From: an uncultured bacterium | GTDB taxonomy: Bacteria; Bacteroidota; Bacteroidia; Bacteroidales; Bacteroidaceae | DNA: 64,000 nucleotides | Reading direction: 5' to 3' | Assembly (NCBI GenBank): GCA_946188155.1 | Contig: CAMHUC010000004.1 | Span: 37,256-101,255 of the forward strand | Shown: positions 32,161-40,032 of the stretch, piece after piece | Layout: every line of letters starts with the position of its first letter | How positions within the stretch are numbered: the first letter of the stretch is position 1 | Notes under the pieces: generated by a model | What the model saw: only the letters and a program-made list of their open reading frames with translations | The model's database searches: none | Told to the model about the DNA's origin: nothing | Made by a program: the position numbers and the translations under genes

Positions 32161-33546
32161 ATGAGAAAAGTAGAGATGGCTAAACTGGAAAGAGCAAGTT
32201 TCGGCAGTAAGCTGGGTGTCATTTTGGCTACTGCTGGTTCCGCCGTTGGGCTGGGCAACGTGTGGCGCTTCCCCTATATGACAGGCCAGAACGGTGGTGC
32301 CGTGTTTATCGTAATCTATGTAGGGTGCGTGCTGCTGCTGGGCATCCCCTGCATGATCAGTGAGTTTATCATTGGCCGGCGTGCGCAGGCCAATACGGCG
32401 CGGGCCTTCCGCAAGGTGGGAGGCACCAACCCCCTGTCGTATATAGGCTATATGAGCGTGCTGACGGGATTTCTCATCACGGGCTACTATGCCGTGGTGT
32501 CGGGCTGGTGCCTGCAGTACATCTGGGCCTCGCTCATCGGACAGCTTCAGGGTGGCGACCCGAGTTTCTTCACCAATTACTTTGCCACCTTCTCGCAGGA
32601 CGCGGTGAAACCGATATTCTGGACGATACTGGTGCTCTTCATCGCCTTCTTCGTGATAGCGCACGGCGTGCGCGACGGCATAGAGCGGGCTTCGAAGCTG
32701 ATGATGCCCACGCTGTTCGTACTGCTGCTGGTCATCGTGGGGGCCGCGTGTATGCTGCCTGATGCAGGCAAGGGCATTGAGTTCCTCTTCAAGCCCGACT
32801 GGAGTATGATCAACGGCGACGTGTTCCTGGGCGCACTCGGACAGTCGTTCTATTCGATGAGCATCGCCATGGGCTGCATCTGTACATACGCCAGCTACTT
32901 CTCGAAACAGACCAACCTGACAACGTCGGCCGTACAGATAGGAGTCATCGATAGCGTGGTGGCAATCCTTGCCGGCCTGATGATCTTCCCGGCGGCCTTC
33001 TCCGTGGGTGTCAATCCCGACAGCGGGCCGTCGCTGATATTCATCACCCTGCCCAACGTGTTCCAGCAGGCCTTCAGTGCGATGCCTGCCGTGGGCTATC
33101 TGATTTCGCTGCTGTTCTATGCCCTGCTGTCGATGGCGGCCCTCACCTCGCTCATCTCCCTGCATGAGGTGTCGACGGCTTTCTTCCAGGAGGAGTTCCG
33201 TATGCCCCGCCGGAGTGCGGCGCTCGTGGTCACCCTCTCCTGCATTGTCATGGGGGCCGTCTGCTCGCTGTCGCTGGGGTCCTCGGGGCAGTATCTGCAG
33301 CTGTTCGGAAAGTCGCTGTTCGATGTGTTCGACTTTGTCACGGGGCAGTTGTTCCTGCCGTTAGTTGGCTTCCTCACCTGCATACTGATAGGCTGGTTTG
33401 TGCCCCACAAGATGGTGCGCGATGAGTTCACCAACCAGGGCACGCTCCACAACGTTCGCCTCTTCCATGTGTATCTCTTCCTGGTGAAGTACGTCTGCCC
33501 GCTCTGCATCCTGTGGATATTCCTGCATCAGCTGGACCTGATTTAG
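32161..33546 (+). CDS. Neurotransmitter:sodium symporter family transporter
   Basis: A 461-aa NSS (LeuT-like) transporter with about twelve helices. The first-helix substrate and sodium site 'GSAVGLGNVWRFPYMTGQNG' is intact, as is helix 6 ('FYSMSIAMGCICTYASYF'). Likely substrates are amino acids. If ATG 32176 were used, five residues would be lost. A paralogous gene follows six bases after the stop, so the pair is one transcript. Confidence 0.93.
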   Translation: MRKVEMAKLERASFGSKLGVILATAGSAVGLGNVWRFPYMTGQNGGAVFIVIYVGCVLLLGIPCMISEFIIGRRAQANTARAFRKVGGTNPLSYIGYMSVLTGFLITGYYAVVSGWCLQYIWASLIGQLQGGDPSFFTNYFATFSQDAVKPIFWTILVLFIAFFVIAHGVRDGIERASKLMMPTLFVLLLVIVGAACMLPDAGKGIEFLFKPDWSMINGDVFLGALGQSFYSMSIAMGCICTYASYFSKQTNLTTSAVQIGVIDSVVAILAGLMIFPAAFSVGVNPDSGPSLIFITLPNVFQQAFSAMPAVGYLISLLFYALLSMAALTSLISLHEVSTAFFQEEFRMPRRSAALVVTLSCIVMGAVCSLSLGSSGQYLQLFGKSLFDVFDFVTGQLFLPLVGFLTCILIGWFVPHKMVRDEFTNQGTLHNVRLFHVYLFLVKYVCPLCILWIFLHQLDLI

Positions 33547-33552
33547 TTGTGG

Positions 33553-34914
33553 ATGAGAATGGTTGACAGAGGTAATTTCGGCAGTAAGCTGGGCATGGTG
33601 CTGGCAACGGCAGGTTCGGCCGTCGGGCTGGGTAACGTATGGCGTTTCCCCTATATGACGGGCCAGAACGGCGGGGCTGCCTTCATCGTGGTCTATCTGG
33701 TGTGCATCCTCCTGCTGGGCGTTCCCGGCATGGTGGCTGAGTTCATCGTGGGCCGACATTCGCAGGCCAATGCCGCACGGGCATACGCCGGGTTCACCGG
33801 CAACCGGGCCTGGGGACTCGTCGGCATCCTGGGCATCCTGACCTCTGCCATCATCCTGGGCTTCTATGCCGTGGTGGCTGGCTGGTGCATGCAGTATCTG
33901 GGCGCATCGCTGGTGGGCCATCTGAAGGGTGACAGCGCTTTCGTGCTCGACTATTTCCAGCGGTTCTCTACCGACCCGGTGCGCCCGGCAGTGCTGGGCG
34001 TGGCGTTCATCCTGATAACACATTTCATCATCGTACGCGGCGTAAGGAACGGCATCGAGCGGGTGTCGAAACTGCTGATGCCCCTGCTCTTCATCCTGCT
34101 GCTCATCATTGTGGTGGCCTCGTGCTCGCTGCCGGGGGCGGCAAAGGGTGTGGAGTTTCTGCTGAAGCCCGACTTCTCGAAGCTCAACAGCCGCGTGTTC
34201 CTCGAAGCCTTGGGCCAGGCGTTCTTCTCGCTCAGTCTGGGCACGGCCTGCCTGTGTACTTACGCCAGCTATTTCTCCCGGCACACCAACCTGCTGCAGT
34301 CTGCCTGTCAGATAGCGTCGGTAGACTTCCTGATAGCGGTACTCTCGGGCCTGATGATCTTCCCGGCAGCGTTCTCCGTGGGGGTGCTGCCCGACAGCGG
34401 GCCGTCGCTCATCTTCATCACCCTGCCCAGCGTGTTCCAGCAGGCATTCGCCTTTATGCCCGTGCTGGGCTACGTCATCTCCATCATGTTCTATGCCCTG
34501 CTGGTGTTCGCAGCACTGACGTCGACCATCTCGATGCACGAGATAGGCACGGCCTTCTTCTGCGAGGAGCTGAAGCTCAGGCGAAGCAGGGCGGCGTGGA
34601 TCCTGACGATTGCCTGCAGCGTGCTGGCGGTGATGTGCTCGCTGTCGGTGGGCGATGCCGACATCCAGGTGCTGGGGCGCTCGCTGATGGACTTCTGCGA
34701 CTACCTGACAGCCCAGGTGATGCTGCCTGTGGGGGCCCTGCTGACGAGCATCCTCATAGGGTGGTGCGCCCCCAGGAAACTGGTGCGCGATGAGTTCACC
34801 AACTACGAGACCTCAGCAGCCAAGGCGTTCTATCCGCTCTATTTGTTCTGCATCCGCTACGTAGTGCCTGTCTGCATCCTTCTCATCCTGCTCCATCAGT
34901 TCCATGTGATATGA
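33553..34914 (+). CDS. Neurotransmitter:sodium symporter family transporter (paralog)
   Basis: A 453-aa NSS transporter closely similar to its upstream neighbour along its whole length. Shared motifs are 'GSAVGLGNVWRFPYMTGQNG', 'LMIFPAAFSVGV' and 'PSLIFITLP'. The tandem pair probably arose by duplication. ATG 33553 is chosen over a TTG at 33547. It overlaps the helix-hairpin-helix gene by 4 bp. The difference in substrate between the paralogs cannot be read from sequence. Confidence 0.93.
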   Translation: MRMVDRGNFGSKLGMVLATAGSAVGLGNVWRFPYMTGQNGGAAFIVVYLVCILLLGVPGMVAEFIVGRHSQANAARAYAGFTGNRAWGLVGILGILTSAIILGFYAVVAGWCMQYLGASLVGHLKGDSAFVLDYFQRFSTDPVRPAVLGVAFILITHFIIVRGVRNGIERVSKLLMPLLFILLLIIVVASCSLPGAAKGVEFLLKPDFSKLNSRVFLEALGQAFFSLSLGTACLCTYASYFSRHTNLLQSACQIASVDFLIAVLSGLMIFPAAFSVGVLPDSGPSLIFITLPSVFQQAFAFMPVLGYVISIMFYALLVFAALTSTISMHEIGTAFFCEELKLRRSRAAWILTIACSVLAVMCSLSVGDADIQVLGRSLMDFCDYLTAQVMLPVGALLTSILIGWCAPRKLVRDEFTNYETSAAKAFYPLYLFCIRYVVPVCILLILLHQFHVI

Positions 34915-35804
34915 GCTTGCTTAGGGAGTTCTTCTATCTGAGGAAGTCGGACCGTAAGGTCATCCTGGCACTGCTCTGTGTCATCGTCGTGGCATTGCTC
35001 ATCATCTTCGTCACTGGCGGCGAACAGGAGACGAACGAGCTGACGGCGGCGGACTCCCTGGCTGTGGTACCTAACGATTACCGGGCGCGTGAACATATAG
35101 GATATTACGTCAAGCCCAGGAGAGTGGAGCGTTTCAATTTTGATCCGAATACTGCTGACAGTACTCAGCTGCTGCGGTTAGGCCTGCAGCCGTGGCAAGT
35201 GAGGAACATCTATAAATATCGGGCAGCAGGAGGTACCTATACCAGGCCGGAGGATTTCGCACGCTTGTATGGTCTTTCGCGAAAGCAGTATCAGGAATTG
35301 AAGCCTTATATCAGAATCTCACCCGACTATTTGCCTGCCAACGACAATCAGCTGTATGCGTATGAGTCTATAGAGAATCGCGATACTGTCAGGTATCCGA
35401 TAAAGTTGCAGCCGGTAGAGCGCATCTCATTAAACAAGTCAGACACGCTCCAACTCCGAAAAGTTCCCGGGATTGGCTCGCATTTTGCTGCAAAGATAGT
35501 AAATTATCGGAAGCGACTTGGCGGCTTTTATAGTATCCGCCAGCTGATGGAGATAGAAGACTTCCCCGAGACGGCACTCCACTTCTTCATTATCCCTGAT
35601 GATGAACAGGTACGCAAGCTGAACGTCAACCAGCTGTCGCTGGGCGAGCTGCGCAAGCATCCATACATTAATTTCTATCAGGCAAAGGCCATCACGGACT
35701 ATCGCCGCCTGCACGGCCCCATCAAGAGCCTGCAGGACCTGCGGCTCTCCAAAGACTTCCCCCAGGCGGCCATCGACCGCCTGTTGCCCTACGTAGAATA
35801 TTAG
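34911..35804 (+). CDS. ComEA-like helix-hairpin-helix protein
   Basis: A 297-aa protein with an N-terminal membrane anchor (about residues 17-38) and repeated helix-hairpin-helix motifs ('LRLGLQPWQVRNIYKYRAAG', 'LRKVPGIGSHFAAKIVNYRK', 'FYQAKAITDYRRLHGPIKSL'). These motifs bind DNA backbone non-specifically, as in competence protein ComEA. A DNA uptake or envelope DNA-binding role is inference; no com genes are nearby. Confidence 0.85.
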   Translation: MSLLREFFYLRKSDRKVILALLCVIVVALLIIFVTGGEQETNELTAADSLAVVPNDYRAREHIGYYVKPRRVERFNFDPNTADSTQLLRLGLQPWQVRNIYKYRAAGGTYTRPEDFARLYGLSRKQYQELKPYIRISPDYLPANDNQLYAYESIENRDTVRYPIKLQPVERISLNKSDTLQLRKVPGIGSHFAAKIVNYRKRLGGFYSIRQLMEIEDFPETALHFFIIPDDEQVRKLNVNQLSLGELRKHPYINFYQAKAITDYRRLHGPIKSLQDLRLSKDFPQAAIDRLLPYVEY

Positions 35805-35829
35805 GACATCGAAGAAAAACCGTCGATAA

Positions 35830-35861
35830 TTTGGCTGTTTGACAAATTATGAGTATCTTTG
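35830..35861 (+). promoter_or_regulatory. Promoter of the tatA operon
   Basis: TTTG (35830-35833), a 20-bp spacer and TATCTTTG (35854-35861) match the Bacteroidetes consensus. The tatA ATG is 35 bp downstream. Confidence 0.8.
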
Positions 35862-35896
35862 CAGCAAATTCTTAGGCGAACTAAAAACTAAAGATC

Positions 35897-36064
35897 ATGT
35901 TAGGACTTGGAATGCAAGAGATACTGGTCATCGCACTCATCATTCTGCTGCTCTTCGGCGGCAAGAAGATTCCTGAATTGATGCGCGGCCTGGGCAAAGG
36001 CGTGAAGAGCTTCAAGGAGGGGATGAAGGAGGTGACGGATGAAACGAAGAGCGGCGAGGAGTGA
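35897..36064 (+). CDS. tatA: Sec-independent protein translocase TatA
   Basis: A 55-aa protein with the TatA layout: a short periplasmic start (MLGLG), one membrane helix ('[17 protein letters not shown]'), the hinge '[19 protein letters not shown]' and a short charged tail. TatA oligomers form the pore for folded proteins with twin-arginine signals. It overlaps tatC by 26 bp. Two proteins with RR-SFL motifs are encoded next, so the operon pairs the translocase with likely cargo. Confidence 0.93.
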   Translation: MLGLGMQEILVIALIILLLFGGKKIPELMRGLGKGVKSFKEGMKEVTDETKSGEE

Positions 36065-36803
36065 CTCCGGGCAGACATTCTGGGACCATCTTGACGAGTT
36101 GCGCTCGGTCATCATTCGGATCCTGGTGATAACCGTCCTGGCAGGGGCTGTGGCCTTCTGCATGAAGGAGGAGCTGTTCGCCGTGGTGCTGGCACCACGC
36201 ACGAGCGACTTCCTCACTTATCGCCTCATGGGGGTGGAACCCTTCTCTGTACACCTGATGAACACGGGACTGACGGAGCAGTTCATGATTCACCTCAAGA
36301 CGGCGATGTACGCCGGACTGCTGCTGGCCTCGCCTTATATCATATATCAGTTGTTTCGTTTTGTGTCGCCCGCACTCTACGACAACGAACGACACTATGC
36401 CACCCTGCTTGTCACGAGCGGATATGTGATGTTTCTGCTCGGTACGCTGCTCAACTATCTGCTGATCTTCCCGCTGACGGTGAAGTTCCTCGGCACGTAT
36501 CAGGTGAGTCCCGATGTGGCCAACATGCTGACACTGCAGTCGTATGTCGACACGTTGCTCGTGATGAGCCTCGTGATGGGCGTCGTATTCGAGCTGCCCG
36601 TGGTCAGCTGGATCTTGGGGCGGATGGGACTGATCACAGCCCCGATGATGCGGACGTGGCGCCGACATGCCGTAGTGGCCATACTGGTGGTGTCGGCCGT
36701 CATCACGCCCACCACCGATGCCTTCACCCTCTTCGTGGTGGCGCTGCCGATTTGGCTGCTCTACGAGGTGAGCATCCTGATAGTCAGCCTGAATAGCAAA
36801 TAA
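36039..36803 (+). CDS. tatC: Sec-independent protein translocase TatC
   Basis: A 254-aa polytopic TatC, the receptor for twin-arginine signal peptides. '[20 protein letters not shown]' at the start holds the conserved Leu-Arg, and '[20 protein letters not shown]' and '[18 protein letters not shown]' (with the conserved FELP) follow among six helices. Its start lies inside tatA. No tatB is visible, as expected for minimal TatAC systems. Confidence 0.95.
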   Translation: MKRRAARSDSGQTFWDHLDELRSVIIRILVITVLAGAVAFCMKEELFAVVLAPRTSDFLTYRLMGVEPFSVHLMNTGLTEQFMIHLKTAMYAGLLLASPYIIYQLFRFVSPALYDNERHYATLLVTSGYVMFLLGTLLNYLLIFPLTVKFLGTYQVSPDVANMLTLQSYVDTLLVMSLVMGVVFELPVVSWILGRMGLITAPMMRTWRRHAVVAILVVSAVITPTTDAFTLFVVALPIWLLYEVSILIVSLNSK

Positions 36804-36804
36804 A

Positions 36805-36861
36805 TAGTAAATCATCAAATAGTCAATAAATAGTAAATAGTAAATCGTCAAATAGTAAATA
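36805..36861. repeat. AGTAAAT heptamer-type tract between tatC and the iron-sulfur gene
   Basis: The spacer is composed of AGTAAAT, CATCAAAT and CGTCAAAT words of 7-8 bp. Confidence 0.85.
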
Positions 36862-36867
36862 TAAATT

Positions 36868-38373
36868 ATGTTGTTACGCAAAATCAGAACCACACTCGCA
36901 GCAGTGCTCTTCACGCTGATTACACTGCTATTCCTCGACTTTACGGGGACGCTCCATGCGTGGCTCGGCTGGCTCAGCAAGATTCAGTTCCTGCCGGCTG
37001 TGATGGCCCTCAACGTGGTGGTCATCGCAGCGCTCGTTGCACTGACGCTCGTCTTCGGACGTATCTACTGCTCCGTCATCTGTCCGTTGGGCATCCTTCA
37101 GGACCTGATGGCCCGCCTGCGGAGGAAGAAGAACAAGTATTCCTACTCAAAGGAGGTGGCATGGCTGCGCTATCCGATGCTCGTCGTGATGGTGGTGGCT
37201 ATAGTGGTGGGAGTCGGCACGGTCGTACAGCTGCTGGCCCCATACAGTGCCTATGGCCGCATCGCCACCATGCTTCTGCAGCCGCTGTGGATGCTGGGTA
37301 ACAATGTGCTGGCCACGGTGGCTGAACGTTCCGACAGCTATGCCTTCTACAGCGTGGATGTATGGGTGCGTTCCATGCCTGTGCTTATTATCGCTGCCGT
37401 CACGCTCGTGGTGCTCTTCGTACTGGCTTGGCGTGGCGGTCGCACCTACTGCAACACCGTCTGCCCCGTCGGCACCATGCTGTCCTTCCTGGCGCGATTC
37501 TCTTGGCTGAAGATTCGCTTCAATACTGAAAAATGCAAGAACTGCTCAATGTGCTCTAAGAACTGCAAGGCTGCCTGCATCGACTACAAGACGCACACGG
37601 TGGACTACAGCCGCTGCGTGGTATGTGGCAACTGCATCGACAGCTGTAAGTTCGGGGCCCTCGCCTACACCGGAAAGCCCGGAACACCCGGAAAATCCGG
37701 TATATCCGGAGAGTCCGGAGAATCCGGCCATTCCTCTTCCCCCGATGCCTCGCGCCGCTCGTTCCTCCTGGCTACGGCCCTGGCCTCCACCGCCGCCATG
37801 GCCCAGAAGAAGGAGAAACTGATGGACGGCGGCCTGGCCGAGATAGAGGCCAAGGTGGCTCCCGCTCGCCAGACACCGCTCACGCCTCCGGGCTCGCTCT
37901 CTGCCTCAAATCTGGCCAAGCGCTGTACGGGGTGCCAGCTCTGTGTCTCCGAGTGCCCTAACCACGTGCTGCGTCCCTCTACCGACCTGATGCACCTGAT
38001 GCAGCCTGTCATGTCGTATGAGCGTGGCTACTGCCGTCCGGAGTGTACGCGCTGCTCCGACGTCTGTCCTGCAGGTGCCATCAAGCCCCTCGACGATGTC
38101 GAGAAGTCGTCCATACAAATTGGCCATGCCGTGTGGATCAAGAAGAACTGTGTGGTGCTCACCGACGATGTGGAGTGTGGCAACTGTGCGCGCCATTGTC
38201 CTGCCGGGGCCATCGAGATGGTGCAGTCTGACCCCAATGACGAGGAGTCGCCACTGGTGCCTGCTGTCAACGAGAACGCCTGCATCGGTTGCGGAGCCTG
38301 TGAGTATGTCTGTCCGGCGCGCCCATTCTCGGCTATCTATGTCGAGGGGCACGAGGTACACCGTCATATCTGA
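36868..38373 (+). CDS. NapH-like membrane protein fused to an iron-sulfur protein with internal twin-arginine motif
   Basis: A 501-aa fusion. Residues 1-195 hold four to five helices with CxxxCP motifs ('YCSVICPLG', 'YCNTVCPVG') as in NapH/CcoG-like electron carriers. Two 4Fe-4S motifs follow ('CKNCSMCSKNC', 'CVVCGNCIDSC'), then a collagen-like Gly-x-y linker (about 268-290). Next come a twin-arginine-like motif 'SRRSFLLATALAS' (about 295) and a ferredoxin-like domain with four CxxC clusters ('CTGCQLCVSEC', 'CTRCSDVC', 'CGNCARHC', 'CIGCGACEYVC'). It likely moves electrons across the membrane to the next gene's product. Confidence 0.85.
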   Translation: MLLRKIRTTLAAVLFTLITLLFLDFTGTLHAWLGWLSKIQFLPAVMALNVVVIAALVALTLVFGRIYCSVICPLGILQDLMARLRRKKNKYSYSKEVAWLRYPMLVVMVVAIVVGVGTVVQLLAPYSAYGRIATMLLQPLWMLGNNVLATVAERSDSYAFYSVDVWVRSMPVLIIAAVTLVVLFVLAWRGGRTYCNTVCPVGTMLSFLARFSWLKIRFNTEKCKNCSMCSKNCKAACIDYKTHTVDYSRCVVCGNCIDSCKFGALAYTGKPGTPGKSGISGESGESGHSSSPDASRRSFLLATALASTAAMAQKKEKLMDGGLAEIEAKVAPARQTPLTPPGSLSASNLAKRCTGCQLCVSECPNHVLRPSTDLMHLMQPVMSYERGYCRPECTRCSDVCPAGAIKPLDDVEKSSIQIGHAVWIKKNCVVLTDDVECGNCARHCPAGAIEMVQSDPNDEESPLVPAVNENACIGCGACEYVCPARPFSAIYVEGHEVHRHI

Positions 38374-38403
38374 CGATTTAAACATTTTACAATTTGACAA
38401 TTT

Positions 38404-39813
38404 ATGGAGAAAAAGAATATATCGCGCCGTTCTTTCCTGAAGCTCTTCGGAGCAGGAACAGTGGCTACTGCTGCCATACTCGCCGGCTGTAAGCAGTCCG
38501 ACAAGGCGGAACAGCAGGCTGCCGACGAATATAAGAACCAGGTGGAACCCCCGGTGGGCAAGATGACCTACCGTGAGAACCCCAAGACGAAGGAGAAGGT
38601 GTCGCTGCTCGGCTACGGCATGATGCGACTGCCGACAAAGGTGGACAACAATGACGAGTTCGACCAGGAGATGATCAACCGTCAGGTGGACTACGCCATA
38701 GAGCACGGCCTGAACTACTTCGACACGTCGCCCGTCTACTGTCAGGGCAAGTCGGAGCACTGTACGGGCATCGCCCTCAGCCGTCATCCCCGTGATAAGT
38801 ACTTCGTGGCTACCAAGCTTTCCAACTTCAATCCTGAATACCATAGCCGAGAGAAGGCTATCGAGATGTACCATAACTCGATGAAAGAGCTGCAGGTGGA
38901 CTATATCGACTACTACCTGTTGCACAGTGTGGGTGGTAGCTGGGACGAGTTTGAGAAACGCTACGTCGACAACGGCATGATGGACTACCTGATGAAGGAG
39001 CGTGAGGCAGGACGCATACGCAACCTCGGATTCTCGTTCCACGGCATACAGTCGGTGTTCGACCAGGTGCTTGCCACTCACGAGAAGTATCACTGGGACT
39101 TCTGCCAGATAGAGCTGAACTACCTCGACTGGGACTTCGCCAACGAGATCAGCCAGAGCAATGTCGATGCCCGCTATCTCTACGACGAGCTGCACAAGCG
39201 GGGCATTCCTGCCGTCATCATGGAACCCCTGCTGGGAGGCCGTCTGGCCAATCTGCCGCAGTATCTCGTGGCCGAACTGAAGAGTCATGCCCCGGAGAAG
39301 TCGGTGGCATCGTGGGCCTTCCGCTATGCCGGCACTCCTGAGGGGGTGCTCACCGTGCTCAGCGGCATGACCTATATGGAGCATCTGAAGGATAACCTGC
39401 TCAGCTACTGTCCGCTGGTGCCACTCTCCGCCGACGAGCAGGAATACCTGCACGAGGACATCGCAAGGAAGATCTTCGGACTGGAGAATATCCCCTGCAA
39501 CGACTGCAAGTACTGCATGCCCTGCCCCTACGGCATTGACATACCCGCCATCTTCGTACATTATAATAAATGTAAGAACGAGGGTACGCTGCCCTATACC
39601 GTCGGCGATGCCGAGTACCGCAAGCACCGTCGGCAGTACTTGATAGGCCTCAACCGCATCGTACCTCCTGAGCGTCAGCCCGACCACTGCATCGGCTGTC
39701 ATCAGTGTGAGCCTCACTGTCCGCAGAGCATCCGTATCACCCGCGAGCTCCATAAGATCAGTGACTTCATTGAGCAGCTGAGGCGTAATCCCGATGGTCT
39801 CGAAAAGGCATAA
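38404..39813 (+). CDS. Exported aldo/keto reductase with twin-arginine signal and 4Fe-4S domain
   Basis: A 469-aa protein. The N-terminus 'NISRRSFLKLFGAGTVATAA' is a twin-arginine signal, followed by 'ILAGC', which also suits a lipobox. The aldo/keto reductase barrel spans about residues 60-330 ('LGYGMMRLP', 'FDTSPVYCQGKSE', 'DYYLLHSVGG'). The C-terminus has cysteine clusters 'CNDCKYCMPC' and 'CIGCHQCEPHC' for iron-sulfur centres. It lies 30 bp after the membrane iron-sulfur gene and is the likely Tat cargo and electron acceptor of that system. Substrate unknown. Confidence 0.92.
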   Translation: MEKKNISRRSFLKLFGAGTVATAAILAGCKQSDKAEQQAADEYKNQVEPPVGKMTYRENPKTKEKVSLLGYGMMRLPTKVDNNDEFDQEMINRQVDYAIEHGLNYFDTSPVYCQGKSEHCTGIALSRHPRDKYFVATKLSNFNPEYHSREKAIEMYHNSMKELQVDYIDYYLLHSVGGSWDEFEKRYVDNGMMDYLMKEREAGRIRNLGFSFHGIQSVFDQVLATHEKYHWDFCQIELNYLDWDFANEISQSNVDARYLYDELHKRGIPAVIMEPLLGGRLANLPQYLVAELKSHAPEKSVASWAFRYAGTPEGVLTVLSGMTYMEHLKDNLLSYCPLVPLSADEQEYLHEDIARKIFGLENIPCNDCKYCMPCPYGIDIPAIFVHYNKCKNEGTLPYTVGDAEYRKHRRQYLIGLNRIVPPERQPDHCIGCHQCEPHCPQSIRITRELHKISDFIEQLRRNPDGLEKA

Positions 39814-39814
39814 G

Positions 39815-39849
39815 AAGAGGGGGTGGAATCAGTGATTCCACCCCCTCTT
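39815..39849. terminator. Bidirectional terminator between the reductase gene and tRNA-Pro
   Basis: A perfect palindrome (AAGAGGGGGTGGAATCA and its complement around one base) lies between the two converging genes. It can end the reductase transcript and the tRNA transcript, although the T-runs are short. Confidence 0.7.
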
Positions 39850-39857
39850 GACGAGCG

Positions 39858-39930
39858 TCGGGATGAGGCGACTCGAACGCCCGACCCCTACGTCCCGAAC
39901 GTAGTGCGCTACCAACTGCGCTACATCCCG
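39858..39930 (-). tRNA. tRNA-Pro (anticodon CGG)
   Basis: The minus strand folds as a cloverleaf: acceptor CGGGATG/CATCCCG with discriminator A, D arm GCGCAGTTGGTAGCGC, anticodon stem CTACG/CGTAG with loop TTCGGGA (anticodon CGG), and T-loop GTTCGAGTC. It is 73 nt without an encoded CCA. Confidence 0.95.
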
Positions 39931-39941
39931 CTCTGATTTCC

Positions 39942-39983
39942 TGCCTTTGCAGGCGACTTTTTCAGAAATCGCCTGCAAAGGTA
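39942..39983 (-). promoter_or_regulatory. tRNA-Pro promoter and leader hairpin
   Basis: A minus-strand -7 element TACCTTTG (39983-39976) overlaps a hairpin with arms TTTGCAGGCGA/TCGCCTGCAAA (about 39944-39980) in the 5' leader of the tRNA precursor. Confidence 0.65.
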
Positions 39984-40032
39984 CGCACTTTTTTTGAAAT
40001 ACGTGCAGGAAAGCAGATATTTTTTCGAAAAA

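Noticed and set aside
37906..39753. 615-codon open frame on the minus strand
   Set aside because: It is a shadow of the iron-sulfur fusion and aldo/keto reductase genes, which have clear domains on the plus strand; GC-rich codon use leaves the antisense frame open.
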